Source: Verrucomicrobiales bacterium (lineage in GTDB: Bacteria; Verrucomicrobiota; Verrucomicrobiia; Verrucomicrobiales; DEV007). From it: a DNA stretch of 64,000 bases. The position numbers and the translations under genes are program-made. The notes beneath the pieces were generated by a model that was not told where the DNA came from, ran no database searches, and saw nothing but the letters and a program-made list of their open reading frames with translations. Positions 53,012 to 61,659 of this stretch are shown here, in pieces. The stretch is taken from NCBI GenBank assembly GCA_029233965.1, contig JARGOP010000004.1:41218-105217 (forward strand). The letters run 5' to 3'. Numbering within the stretch: the first letter of the stretch is position 1; each line of letters starts with the position of its first letter.

Positions 53012-53587
53012 ATGGACGGATTCGAGGCCACACAACTCGTGATCGAGACGGCGGAGAAACTTGGCCTGGGATACATGCTTGTCGGAGGCCTTTCGAGCAT
53101 GGCCTATGGGATACCAAGGGCAACAAAAGACGCTGATCTGGTGATGGCGGTTGGACCGGGCGACTTGGATCGGCTCACGGCGGAGCTCGGTGACGAGTTC
53201 ACTTTGGATCCGCAGGGCACTTTCGAGATGGTGACAGGAACGATGCGATATCATCTGCGCATCGCCGACACAACATTCGAGATAGAGCTCTTTCTGCTGA
53301 GCACGGACCCGCATGACCAGTCTCGTTTTGAAAGACGTGTTCCGGTGAGACTGGATCATCTCAACGGAGTCACTGCGTCCATTCCCACAGCAGAGGATGT
53401 CATCGTGATGAAGCTCCGCTGCTACTACATCGCGCAACGCGGAAAAGACCGCGAGGACATCCGCGACGTCATCGCGGTGCAGGGCGATGACGCCTTTGAC
53501 CGGGACTACATTCACAGCCGGACCTACGAACATGGAACGCGCGAACTGCTCGACGAAATCCGTGCCTCGATACCGCCGCTAGACTGA
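53012..53587 (+). CDS. Nucleotidyltransferase-fold protein (AbiEii/MNT-like)
   Basis: The 191-residue protein has the polymerase-beta nucleotidyltransferase signature: a Gly-Gly turn and the Asp-x-Asp metal site in VGGLSSMAYGIPRATKDADLVM, then strand TFEIELFLLSTDPHD and ASIPTAEDVIVMKLRCYYIAQRGKDREDI. Proteins of this layout (DUF6036/AbiEii-type) act in toxin-antitoxin or phage-defence settings or have unknown roles. The small upstream gene is probably its partner. The gene ends 9 bp inside the convergent MFS gene. Confidence 0.75.
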   Translation: MDGFEATQLVIETAEKLGLGYMLVGGLSSMAYGIPRATKDADLVMAVGPGDLDRLTAELGDEFTLDPQGTFEMVTGTMRYHLRIADTTFEIELFLLSTDPHDQSRFERRVPVRLDHLNGVTASIPTAEDVIVMKLRCYYIAQRGKDREDIRDVIAVQGDDAFDRDYIHSRTYEHGTRELLDEIRASIPPLD

Positions 53588-54898
53588 ACCGGGCTTCACG
53601 TGCTCCTCCGGCACGGCGCGATGGACGCGGCGGAAGTAGTAGATCAGGAATCCAGCGAGCATGATGAGGAAGAGCCAGGGCAGCCATGAGAGACTCTGAC
53701 GAAACACTTCGTTGTTCTGCCCGGTTTCCTCGAAACCCTCGGAGCGGAGACATCTCAAAATTCCGCCGTAGATCAGGCTCACCGCCCCGAAGCCGAGGTT
53801 TAATGCGAGTCCGCGAAAGCTGAGGACGGTAGCGCGCCGTTTCGAATCGACCTCGGCGTTGAGGTAATGCGATCCGAAGAAATTGAGAAATCCATAGCTG
53901 ATTCCGAAGAAGACCACCATCGCGACACCCCAATGCGGAATCGCGAGGGAAATTCCGAAGAGCCCGAGGATCGTCGCGAGAGAGACTAACAAATAGTTAA
54001 AACGGATTGACTGGTTCTTCACGAGCCACTCCGCCATCTTCGGCGTGAAAATGCCGAGGCCCGCAAAAGCAGCGCCGATCACTCCGAACCAGACCACCGG
54101 GATGTCGATGAGCCGGTAGTACTCGGATGCAGTCGTCAGGAATATGCGGACGACACTGTCATGCACGAGCGCCGCGAGGATCAGCGCGTAGACGAAGGGA
54201 CTTTTGAGAATCAATTTTCCAACCGCAAAGATATCCTGCCACATGGAGCAGGACTCATCGTGGCCGGAATCCTTCGGCGGTTCCTTCATCAAGGCACTGA
54301 CGACTAAAGCACCGATGGCCGTCATCAGGGTGAGGTAAATCGGAAATCGGATCACGGTTGCCTTCTCGACCGTAATTTCACTCCCGATCCATCCGAGCGC
54401 CTTGTTCGCGAGATTCGGATCGTAGACCGCGGAACCTACTAACATGGCAACAATGAAGGCCATTGAGGAAAACCTCATGAGGCGGGAAAGGACTCCGGGC
54501 CACTTCGCTTTTTGCTCATCAACCGGAATCGAATCGTAGGCGAGCGCTTCATCCGCTCCGCTCGCGGCTGCCTCCGCCGCTCCGGATAAGATCCGGTTGA
54601 TGACCCAGGCCCAGAAGACAAGGGTGGCGTTTCCAAAAGGGATAAAAGCGATCACCGCCATTTCGAGGACCATGAGCACCGAAGCGAGGACGACCATGCG
54701 CTTCCGCCCGATGCGATCCGCGAGTGCCCCCGAAGGCACCTCCAGCAGAACGATGGACACGGCCCAGATCGCATTGAGAAGCGCAAATTGCGACATCGTC
54801 AGCCCGTAGTCGAGCTGAATCACCGCGAAGACCGGGTAATAGAATCGCGCGTTGAAGAGGAGGCGAAAGGCAATGAAAAGCGGGATGTTACGAGCCAT
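53579..54898 (-). CDS. MFS transporter
   Basis: The 439-residue protein has 12 hydrophobic helices in two halves. The A-motif in the first loop is SGALADRIGRKRMVVLAS (G-x-x-x-D-R-x-G-R-K), and an acidic helix AAAASGADEALAYDSIP precedes the central loop. The second half starts near SPFVYALILAALVHDSVVRIF. It resembles drug-exporter-like MFS members of PVC and Bacteroidetes; the substrate is unknown. It is convergent with the nucleotidyltransferase gene, sharing 9 bp at the 3' ends. Confidence 0.8.
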   Translation of the reverse strand: MARNIPLFIAFRLLFNARFYYPVFAVIQLDYGLTMSQFALLNAIWAVSIVLLEVPSGALADRIGRKRMVVLASVLMVLEMAVIAFIPFGNATLVFWAWVINRILSGAAEAAASGADEALAYDSIPVDEQKAKWPGVLSRLMRFSSMAFIVAMLVGSAVYDPNLANKALGWIGSEITVEKATVIRFPIYLTLMTAIGALVVSALMKEPPKDSGHDESCSMWQDIFAVGKLILKSPFVYALILAALVHDSVVRIFLTTASEYYRLIDIPVVWFGVIGAAFAGLGIFTPKMAEWLVKNQSIRFNYLLVSLATILGLFGISLAIPHWGVAMVVFFGISYGFLNFFGSHYLNAEVDSKRRATVLSFRGLALNLGFGAVSLIYGGILRCLRSEGFEETGQNNEVFRQSLSWLPWLFLIMLAGFLIYYFRRVHRAVPEEHVKPGSV

Positions 54899-55299
54899 GG
54901 AAGCGCGGCAGGGACAGAGCGGTCGGCAAGGTCTACGGTTTTCGAAGAGGCCTTGATCAGTTCCTTTCCAGAGATCATGACTTCGGATAGGGTGTTCGTC
55001 ACCTGATTCTTCTTTTCATGAGTGACGCACTCCATCCAGTCATCCGGGGAGGCGTTGCACACTTTCCTGAAAACGAAACGGATGCCGAAGCAGAACTGTT
55101 CACGATCTGCATGCCCGCCGGCTTTGATCGTTTTCAGTTGGAAGTTGGAGAGAGAGAGAGTCGAAGGCAGCGATACCTCTTTCAGAAAACCGGACGACCG
55201 TGATCGGACTGCCGGAGGGCACCCGTCGAACCGCCCCCTGAGGAAAGCGTAATCCTGAAGCAGATCGCCGGCGACTACGGAATAGAAATCGGTTGGGAA
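54899..55299. other. Intergenic stretch between the MFS gene and the coiled-coil gene
   Basis: About 400 bp hold only one ORF of possible interest, at 55018-55203, described separately. The bases just before 54898 should include the MFS promoter on the minus strand. No other gene, repeat or RNA was recognised. Confidence 0.4.
55018..55203 (+). pseudogene. Short ORF resembling a cupin C-terminal fragment
   Basis: The 61-residue ORF (MSDALHPVIRGGVAHFPENETDAEAE...) contains ELFTICMPAGFDRFQLEVGE, which resembles the C-terminal strand of some cupin proteins. It lacks the cupin metal-binding motifs. It may be a truncated relic or chance; there is no ribosome-binding site of note. Confidence 0.25.
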
Positions 55300-56289
55300 T
55301 CAACCGCCGTGCTCGGCAAGGTAGGCTTTCCGGGCTGCGAGACTTTCTTTCATCGTCGCGATCTGGGCACGCAGCTTATTGAGTTCGTCATAGCGCTGAA
55401 AAATCAGGAAAAAATCGGACCGCAAATCGGACCGGGTGTCTTCGAGCATCCTGCCCAGATCATATGCTTCGTCCCGTCCGATTTTCCGGGTATCGGGCCG
55501 GTCCGCTGAATTCAACCGGATCATCTCATCCTGTCTCGACCGAATCGTTTCCGTGATTCGCCTCACATCGGACTCATAGAGGGCGCGCTCCGTGTCGGTG
55601 ATGGTATCCCCTTTGAGCTTCTCTTCCAGATACTTCTGACGCTGATCCAGATCCTGAAGGCTTTTCGAAAGCGCCTCCATGACCTCTTTGCGATTCACGT
55701 CTGTCTTGTGAACATCGCGACGATTCTGCTTCCAGCTTTCGCTGATTTCTTCATTGTTCCAGGTCGTTCCCCACCAGCCTGCGTAGCTGTCTGTGACCTC
55801 GTACTTCTCGACTTCTTCGTTCTGAGTAAAGGAAGCAGTCAGGGCAACGATCTGCTTCACCCGTTTCTCGATCCGCTCGTCAAAAATGTTTACGTCATTC
55901 TCGAGTGTCCCGGCAGGGATATTGGTGCTTCCTGTCCTCAGTTCCTCCCTGACGGTTCCCCGCTTCTGCCGGTAGAATTCGATCATTTTCTTCAAGCCGG
56001 CAATGGCCTCCTCTTTGACGTTGGCAACGCGCGTCCTCGATTCCTCCGAATCCGCGGAGTTCGCGAGCACATCAACGAGATCATCGATTCCATCTTCGAC
56101 GCGTTCATCGAGATCGAGAATGTCGTCCACGGTCTCTTGCATTCGCTCTTCCCGTTGCGTGATGTGAGCTTCCAGATTCGCGATCGACTCGCGCATCTGA
56201 TCCGGCGTGAGGCTGGGAGCGGCTTCTTGAGAGACTGCGGCGGAAAGGCTGAACGCGAAAATTCCGAGGATACCGAAATGGGGTTTCAT
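55300..56289 (-). CDS. Secreted coiled-coil protein of unknown function
   Basis: The 329-residue protein has a signal peptide (GILGIFAFSLSAAVSQEAA) and is then almost wholly alpha-helical and charged, with long coiled-coil-like stretches (IANLEAHITQREERMQETVDDILDLDERVEDG, EALSKSLQDLDQRQKYLEEKLKGD, ELNKLRAQIATMKESLAARKAYL). A central segment with aromatic residues (SYAGWWGTTWNNEEISESW) breaks the coils. No named domain. It may be a periplasmic structural or envelope protein. Confidence 0.7.
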   Translation of the reverse strand: MKPHFGILGIFAFSLSAAVSQEAAPSLTPDQMRESIANLEAHITQREERMQETVDDILDLDERVEDGIDDLVDVLANSADSEESRTRVANVKEEAIAGLKKMIEFYRQKRGTVREELRTGSTNIPAGTLENDVNIFDERIEKRVKQIVALTASFTQNEEVEKYEVTDSYAGWWGTTWNNEEISESWKQNRRDVHKTDVNRKEVMEALSKSLQDLDQRQKYLEEKLKGDTITDTERALYESDVRRITETIRSRQDEMIRLNSADRPDTRKIGRDEAYDLGRMLEDTRSDLRSDFFLIFQRYDELNKLRAQIATMKESLAARKAYLAEHGG

Positions 56290-56337
56290 GAGTATAGAAT
56301 GGCAGCAAATGGTCCGCGGGACAAGGCGACAACAAGG

Positions 56338-57261
56338 CTAGAGGTGTTTTTTTAGAAACCCGTCCACCGCCTCCACGGTGGGGTCAAACCATTCCCGCAT
56401 CACCCAGAATGGGTGGGGCGCATCAGGCATGAGCACGAACTCGTGAGGGATTCCCAACTCATCCATTTTCTTCCAGAAATCGGGATAGCGAAGCTTTGGC
56501 CGGTCATTTTCTCCATCAATAAAGAGCATCGGAGGAGACGCTTTGCTGAGATGGGTGAGGGGCGAAGCTTCCCGGTAAAGATCAGGATCAGCGGAGGGAA
56601 CGACCCCGCCCATAAAATCGAGAATGGCATCGCCGACTTCTGTTTTCGCTCCTGCCTCCGCCCGGTCCGCGACACCACCCGAAAGCATATCCATCGGCCC
56701 GCACATGACCACTGAAGCCTGCACCTCCGAGGAGGCATCCTGATGTTCCCCGTCTCCTTCGAAACGTTCGATGCCGTTACTGGCACCCATAAATCCTGAC
56801 AAATGTCCACCGGCTGATCCTCCCATCGTCGCAATCCGGCCGGGATCGACGCTGAGACGTTTCGCATTCTTCCTCGTCCACCGGATAGCCGCCTTGGCAT
56901 CATGAATCGCAGCAGGAAAAGGAGCCTCGCCGGAAAGACGGTATTCCGGGACAATGCAAACATAACCGCGCTGAGCAAGAGCCTGCGCCAGGGGGGCGAA
57001 GAGGGCGGGGCGGCCATTCTGCCAACCACCGCCGAAATACATCACGATCGCCGGATATGGTCCCTCACCGGTCGCCGGACGATAGACATCGAGCGAGAGT
57101 CGGCGGCGCTTCTTCTCATCGACATAGTTGAAGATAGAAGAACCATCGACATGGATCCCTTCCGTCATGTCGGGTTTTACCTTGGTACGATCGATTTGGT
57201 CCTCTCCAGAAGCCGGTAGAGAAAAGAGTAGTAGCACGAGGAGAGAAAAAAGCTTTTTCAT
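56338..57261 (-). CDS. Secreted alpha/beta hydrolase (carboxylesterase/BD-FAE type)
   Basis: ATG 57261 (MKKLFSLLVLLLFSLPASGE) gives a signal peptide; the track adds 27 residues. The 307-residue enzyme has the oxyanion region PAIVMYFGGGWQNG (GGGW type), nucleophile elbow GGSAGG in IATMGGSAGGHLSGF, and the late catalytic Asp (FIDGENDRP) and His (PDAPHPFWV). The type is common in PVC genomes, where such enzymes act as acetyl-xylan or feruloyl esterases; the substrate is not known. It is divergent from an EF-hand lipoprotein gene, with 66 bp between the two starts. Confidence 0.8.
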   Translation of the reverse strand: MKKLFSLLVLLLFSLPASGEDQIDRTKVKPDMTEGIHVDGSSIFNYVDEKKRRRLSLDVYRPATGEGPYPAIVMYFGGGWQNGRPALFAPLAQALAQRGYVCIVPEYRLSGEAPFPAAIHDAKAAIRWTRKNAKRLSVDPGRIATMGGSAGGHLSGFMGASNGIERFEGDGEHQDASSEVQASVVMCGPMDMLSGGVADRAEAGAKTEVGDAILDFMGGVVPSADPDLYREASPLTHLSKASPPMLFIDGENDRPKLRYPDFWKKMDELGIPHEFVLMPDAPHPFWVMREWFDPTVEAVDGFLKKHL

Positions 57262-57327
57262 GAAAGGGATTGAATGACATCGTGACTGACGAGACAACAC
57301 CTGATTCTGCCTAACCGCGCGATTCCC

Positions 57328-57801
57328 ATGAACATGAAACACTCCGTCCTGTTAATTCTTTCTGTGCTCCTGTTCGCGGGATGCCGGACCCTGGAAGAGG
57401 AAACGGTGGCATCAGCCGGGATGACCCCGGCCGCATTCGCCATGGCCGACTCCGACAATGACGGCAAGCTGACAAAGAGGGAACTGGCAACGCACAAGCA
57501 TCGCGAGGCGCTCGCCGAATTCGATCTCGATGATGATGGGAAAATTTCAGCAGCGGAATGGGCGGCGGCGAGGCCTTCAGCAGGCGAGAACGATCCCGCC
57601 TTCAACGCCCTCGACAAAAATGGTGACGGAACCATTGCTGAAGACGAAGCGGTTCTCTTCATCACCGAACATGTGAGTTTCAGCGATCAGTTTCGAAAAC
57701 TCGATGAAAACGGGGATTTCGGCCTTCACTGGGAGGAAATCGATGCCGGCGTCCCCGGCTCCCTCAGCGTGACCCTGTTTTCGATTCATCCGGACGCCTG
57801 A
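57328..57801 (+). CDS. EF-hand lipoprotein
   Basis: The 157-residue protein has a lipoprotein signal ending LLFAGC and four EF-hand loops: DSDNDGKLTKRE, DLDDDGKISAAE, DKNGDGTIAEDE and a fourth, degenerate one (DENGDFGLHWEE). It should be a Ca2+-binding protein on the outer or inner membrane surface. The regular arrangement of paired loops resembles calmodulin-like proteins of PVC bacteria. No catalytic domain is fused. Confidence 0.75.
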   Translation: MNMKHSVLLILSVLLFAGCRTLEEETVASAGMTPAAFAMADSDNDGKLTKRELATHKHREALAEFDLDDDGKISAAEWAAARPSAGENDPAFNALDKNGDGTIAEDEAVLFITEHVSFSDQFRKLDENGDFGLHWEEIDAGVPGSLSVTLFSIHPDA

Positions 57802-57944
57802 TCCCCGTTACCGTGGGGTAACCCGGCGACTCGGTTTTCGCGGGCACAGAACTGTCCTGCCGGCAGATCTTCCGACCCTATCGCGGTCGCAGAGTAGGCT
57901 TACGGGCAGCGTAATTCCGCTCTCGCCCGTTCACTCCCTCACTC

Positions 57945-58033
57945 ATGAAATATTCATTTAAATATTGTTAAATATTAAATATCTCTTATTTTATAAAAAT
58001 TATTGAATGTTTCTCTAATTCTCCTTTTCAGCC
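57945..58033. promoter_or_regulatory. AT-rich promoter region with TTAAATAT repeats
   Basis: This stretch (about 57945-58030) is far more AT-rich than the rest of the window. TTAAATAT occurs three times, at 57958, 57968 and 57975, followed by further A/T tracts up to the hydrolase ATG at 58034. It could be an UP-element-like promoter or a binding site for a regulator or nucleoid protein. No clear ribosome-binding site is visible before the ATG. Confidence 0.5.
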
Positions 58034-58882
58034 ATGGCAGATATTGTTTTCATCCCGGGACTCTGGCACTCGCCTGAAACCGTTCTCCCGTTGCGGGAAC
58101 ACTGCGAAAACAAGGGGCATGCCTTTCATGTTCCCCCGGTTCGTGGCCATCGCAGCTTACGGAGAAGGGTGCGCTCTGTGGAAGCATTTATCCTGAATGA
58201 GCGCTTTGATGCGCCCCCGGTTGTAATCGGGCACGGCATGGGCGGTTTGATTGCCCAACTCGTCGCCGCAGGCGTTGAAACCGGACCTCTCGTTCTCATG
58301 AACTCGCCCGCACCCGCCCGCGGCATTTCAGGTACAATCGTGATGCAGGGGCTGCGATGGCTGCTCTTCAGCACTCCGTCACGCATCGCGACTCCTATCC
58401 CGGGATGGAAACAGTCGTGCCTCGAGTTGGGCCTGGACGGTCTTATCAACCCGAATTCTCTACACGTCGGGGCCGGATCGATTGCCGCACCGATTCTTGT
58501 TCTGTCAGGAACACAGGACAATCTCGTTCCCCTTCGCGACGCGATGAACCTCTGCCATCACTATCCGCAGGCTGAGTTTCATGGGTTCTCCGATCACGGT
58601 CACTGGATTTTGGAGGAAGCCGGTCGCGAGCGGGTGTTTCACGCCATGACCGACTGGGTCGAAGCACTCGAATTTTATCGCGAAACTACTCATGCCGGAG
58701 AGAGTTCCATCGTGGAAGAAAAACAGTCCCATCATGAACACTACCCGCTCTATCCAGCAAAGAAGAACGTTTCTGCAGCGAAGCGTTCTCGCCTCCTCAC
58801 TCTTCCTGACTACACCGGGCGCTTTCGCGGAGGCTTTGGTCAAAACGCCGCGTCAAACCGAGGGGCCGTTCTACCCCGATAA
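58034..58882 (+). CDS. Alpha/beta hydrolase-fold protein with altered nucleophile and run-on C-terminus
   Basis: The ORF encodes 282 residues. The fold is clear: IVFIPGLWHSPE, nucleophile elbow VVIGHGMGGLIAQLVA, then ILVLSGTQDNLVPLRDAM and FHGFSDHGHWILEEAG with the late Asp and His. The elbow is G-H-G-M-G, so the usual nucleophilic Ser is Gly, which suggests loss of hydrolase activity. The last roughly 50 residues (after about VEEKQS) are the wrong-frame reading of the next gene's Tat signal; the overlap is 149 bp. A one-base insertion near the AAAAA run around 58720 would end it with the classical ATGA overlap at 58734. Confidence 0.65.
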   Translation: MADIVFIPGLWHSPETVLPLREHCENKGHAFHVPPVRGHRSLRRRVRSVEAFILNERFDAPPVVIGHGMGGLIAQLVAAGVETGPLVLMNSPAPARGISGTIVMQGLRWLLFSTPSRIATPIPGWKQSCLELGLDGLINPNSLHVGAGSIAAPILVLSGTQDNLVPLRDAMNLCHHYPQAEFHGFSDHGHWILEEAGRERVFHAMTDWVEALEFYRETTHAGESSIVEEKQSHHEHYPLYPAKKNVSAAKRSRLLTLPDYTGRFRGGFGQNAASNRGAVLPR

Positions 58883-59396
58883 GCTTCCGCTCGATACCGA
58901 CAACGATCTCATTCTCATCAACGATGAGATCACTCCCGCCGTTGGTGAAATCACGCACTTGAGCGGAACGGTAAAGAGCACCGCCGGCAGCCCCGTCCGG
59001 AATGCCGTCGTCGAAATCTGGCAGGCCGACAGCGACGGGAACTACATTCACAGCGGCAGCCGCGGCGGAGGAAGACGCGATGCCAACTTCCAGGGCTACG
59101 GTCGTTTTCTCACCGGCTCGACAGGCGATTACTACTTCCGCTGCATCAAGCCGACTCCCTATACCCGACGCACACCGCACATTCATGTCGCCGTGAGCGT
59201 AACAGGGAAACGTGTCCTCACGACACAATGCTACATCAAGGGCCACGAGCTCAATGCGAAGGACGGAATCCTCAATCGCACTCCGGAAAACCTTCGCGAT
59301 CTTCTGATCTGTGATTTCCAGCCCATCCCCGGATCAGAGACCGGCGAACTCGCGGCCCGCTTCGATATGGTGATCGGCCTGACCCCGGAAGACTGA
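58734..59396 (+). CDS. Tat-exported intradiol-dioxygenase-family protein
   Basis: ATG 58734 (MNTTRSIQQRRTFLQRSVLA) gives a 220-residue protein with a twin-arginine leader (QQRRTFLQRS). The dioxygenase core follows: RQTEGPFYPDKLPLDTDNDLI, GSPVRNAVVEIWQADSDGNYIHSG, GRFLTGSTGDYYFRCIKPTPYTRRTPHIHVAVS. This holds the two Tyr and two His that bind Fe(III) in protocatechuate 3,4-dioxygenase-like enzymes. Exported members occur in environmental bacteria, and some may act on other catechols. The cofactor residues are intact, so ring cleavage is plausible but unproved. Confidence 0.8.
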   Translation: MNTTRSIQQRRTFLQRSVLASSLFLTTPGAFAEALVKTPRQTEGPFYPDKLPLDTDNDLILINDEITPAVGEITHLSGTVKSTAGSPVRNAVVEIWQADSDGNYIHSGSRGGGRRDANFQGYGRFLTGSTGDYYFRCIKPTPYTRRTPHIHVAVSVTGKRVLTTQCYIKGHELNAKDGILNRTPENLRDLLICDFQPIPGSETGELAARFDMVIGLTPED

Positions 59397-59478
59397 CGCT
59401 CTTACGGCGGGAATCCGGCGCAAATCAGCCGGGGGATCGACTCGACGATCCCCCTTTGAAGATGCTAAAGGCATAGGA

Positions 59479-60513
59479 ATGAACCGTTTCCTCATGCCTG
59501 CCCTGTGCAGCGCCTCAGCCTTTCTCCTTTTCGCTTTCACTGTGATCTCCTGCTCCGGCCCTGCTGAAGTGGCTGAGCCGACACCGAAACCTCTCGAATG
59601 GTCGCCGGTCGCGGACTGGCTTCAACTCCCCGAGGGCATGGAAACTCTCGGTGCCGCCCACGGCGATGTCGCGGTCGCGAAGAACGGCGACGTCTACATC
59701 AGCCTGACGGGTGGACTTCGCGCGGGGATCCAGGTTTACGATGCCGACGGAAAATTCCTGCGAGTCGTTGAAGGAGCACCCAATGACTTTCACGGCTTCG
59801 TCATTCACGAAGATACCGACGGCGTTGAGTATATCTACGGTCCGCGCCTCTCGGCTGGAAACATTTTGAAAATGACGCTCGATGGTGAAGTCGTTCTCGA
59901 CATCCCTGCCGACGCAATTCCGAAGGAGTACTGGAAAGTTCATCCCAAGACCAAGAAGGCCGGCATTCGCCTCACCGCCTGCGATGTGGCTCCGAACGGA
60001 GATATCTTCATCACCGACGGTTATTCCTCGGACCTCATTCATCGCTTCAGCCCGACCGGTCAATACCTCGCCACCTTCGGCGGAAAAGAAGCGCCCTACC
60101 TTTTCCAAACCCTCCACAAAATCGCGATCGACACCCGCTTTGACCCACCCCGCATCGTTGGCGTGAGCCGGACTGACGGTCGGGTTGTCCATCTCTCTCT
60201 CGACGGGGAATTCCTCGGCAATGTCGCGACCGATCTCCTCAAACCGGCTGCTCTGGTGGTCCAGGATGATCTTCTCGCCGTCGGTGAAATCCTCGGTCGC
60301 GTCACCTTCCTCGACAAAGAGGGGAACATCGTGAAACAAATCGGTGCAAACAAAAATGAGGACGAGGTCGGTACGAACAAGACGGAACCGGAGAAGTGGC
60401 GCACCGGCATCGTCAATGCTCCGCATGGGGTTGCTTTCAACGGAGACGGCGACCTCTTTGTGACCGAGTACAGTCTTTTCGGGCGCATCGTCAAGTACGA
60501 CCGTGCGGAGTAA
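59479..60513 (+). CDS. Lipoprotein with six-bladed beta-propeller (NHL/SMP-30-like)
   Basis: The 344-residue protein has a lipoprotein signal ending TVISC and then about six repeats with the pattern of NHL or SMP-30-like propellers: DVAVAKNGDVYISLTGGLRAGIQVYD, VAPNGDIFITDGYSSDLIHRFSPTGQYLATFG, and a final HGVAFNGDGDLFVTEYSLFGRIVKYD. These proteins bind ligands or act as lactonases; no metal site is clear. It precedes the RND efflux genes by 63 bp on the same strand. Confidence 0.75.
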   Translation: MNRFLMPALCSASAFLLFAFTVISCSGPAEVAEPTPKPLEWSPVADWLQLPEGMETLGAAHGDVAVAKNGDVYISLTGGLRAGIQVYDADGKFLRVVEGAPNDFHGFVIHEDTDGVEYIYGPRLSAGNILKMTLDGEVVLDIPADAIPKEYWKVHPKTKKAGIRLTACDVAPNGDIFITDGYSSDLIHRFSPTGQYLATFGGKEAPYLFQTLHKIAIDTRFDPPRIVGVSRTDGRVVHLSLDGEFLGNVATDLLKPAALVVQDDLLAVGEILGRVTFLDKEGNIVKQIGANKNEDEVGTNKTEPEKWRTGIVNAPHGVAFNGDGDLFVTEYSLFGRIVKYDRAE

Positions 60514-60576
60514 GTCCGCCATTTACCATGTCCTTCGCCGGGGCGTAACTTCCGGAGGCAGTATGCCCGCGGCAAC

Positions 60577-61656
60577 ATGCGTCTTTGTTTCTCCCTCTCA
60601 ATCCTCGGCCTTCTCCTTTTCACCTCCTGCACCGAGGAGGGAACGTCGTCGCCGGTCCGCGGACCGGCGTCCGCCGTCCCCGTCCGCATCGCCCCGGTGG
60701 AAAAGCGGGAACTTTTCGATGAAACAATTGCGATCGGAACCCTGCGCTCGCAGGAGTCAGTCGATGTGTCTTCCAGCGTCACCGAACGCGTTGAAAGCCT
60801 CCACTTCGATGACGGGCAGGAAGTAAAGAAGGGGCAACTCCTCGCGCAGCTCGCCAACGAAGAGGAGGCCGCTGCGATCCAGATAGCCGACGCTGAACTG
60901 GCCGAAGAACGCCGCGAAGTCGCCCGCCTCGAGGTGCTCGCCGAACGCGATGCAGTTGCCGAGGTCACCCTCGATGAGCGGCGCACCCGCAGCGAAATCG
61001 CGATTGCCCGCCTCGCGAGAATGCAGGCGATGCTCGATGACCGGCGCATCGTGGCCCCCTTTGACGGAGTCGTGGGCCTGCGTCGCATCAGCCCGGGTGC
61101 CATGGCCGAGCCCGGAACGATTATCACCACGATCGATCAAATCGACCCGATGAAACTGGACTTTCAGGTGCCGGAAGTTTTCCTCACCAAATTGGAGACC
61201 GGCACGAAGCTGCAGGCCAGGTCAGCCGCGTTCGAAGGGGAAACTTTCGACGCCACCGTGAGCATGGTCGACTCCAGAGTCGACCCCGTGACCCGGTCGA
61301 TCGCGGTGAGGGCCCTGATTCCGAATCCCGAAAAACGTCTCCATCCCGGCATGCTCATGACGGTTGAACTGAAAAGAAATCAACGGGAGGCAATCGTGAT
61401 CCCGGAACGTGCCATCGTACCGGTCGGCTCCACCCAATCGGTCTACCTCTTGAACGATGGGACTGTCAGCCTCGTCGAGGTCACAACGGGGGCAAGAATT
61501 CCCGGCTATGTCGAAATCCTGGAGGGTCTCACCGAAGGAAGGCAGGTCGTTACCGACGGGGTTCTCTCTTTGAAGGACGGCTCCGAAGTCACTGTCGCGG
61601 GCCAATTCGAAGGAACCACTCCCCCTTTTGACCCTACCGCTGACCCCGTTCCTTAA
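60577..61656 (+). CDS. RND efflux periplasmic adaptor subunit (lipoprotein)
   Basis: The 359-residue protein has a lipoprotein signal ending LLFTSC. The adaptor structure follows: barrel-sandwich half (GTLRSQESVDVSSSVTERVESLHFDDGQEVKKGQLLAQL), alpha-helical hairpin (EAAAIQIADAELAEERREVARLEVLAERDAVAEVTLDERRTRSEIAIARL), and the matching lipoyl half (IVAPFDGVVGLRRISPGAMAEPG). The membrane-proximal domains then follow to LSLKDGSEVTVAGQFEG. The strong GGAGG at 60554 is spaced best for an out-of-frame ATG at 60563, whereas the true frame starts at 60577. The permease follows 3 bp downstream. Confidence 0.85.
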   Translation: MRLCFSLSILGLLLFTSCTEEGTSSPVRGPASAVPVRIAPVEKRELFDETIAIGTLRSQESVDVSSSVTERVESLHFDDGQEVKKGQLLAQLANEEEAAAIQIADAELAEERREVARLEVLAERDAVAEVTLDERRTRSEIAIARLARMQAMLDDRRIVAPFDGVVGLRRISPGAMAEPGTIITTIDQIDPMKLDFQVPEVFLTKLETGTKLQARSAAFEGETFDATVSMVDSRVDPVTRSIAVRALIPNPEKRLHPGMLMTVELKRNQREAIVIPERAIVPVGSTQSVYLLNDGTVSLVEVTTGARIPGYVEILEGLTEGRQVVTDGVLSLKDGSEVTVAGQFEGTTPPFDPTADPVP

Positions 61657-61659
61657 GCG

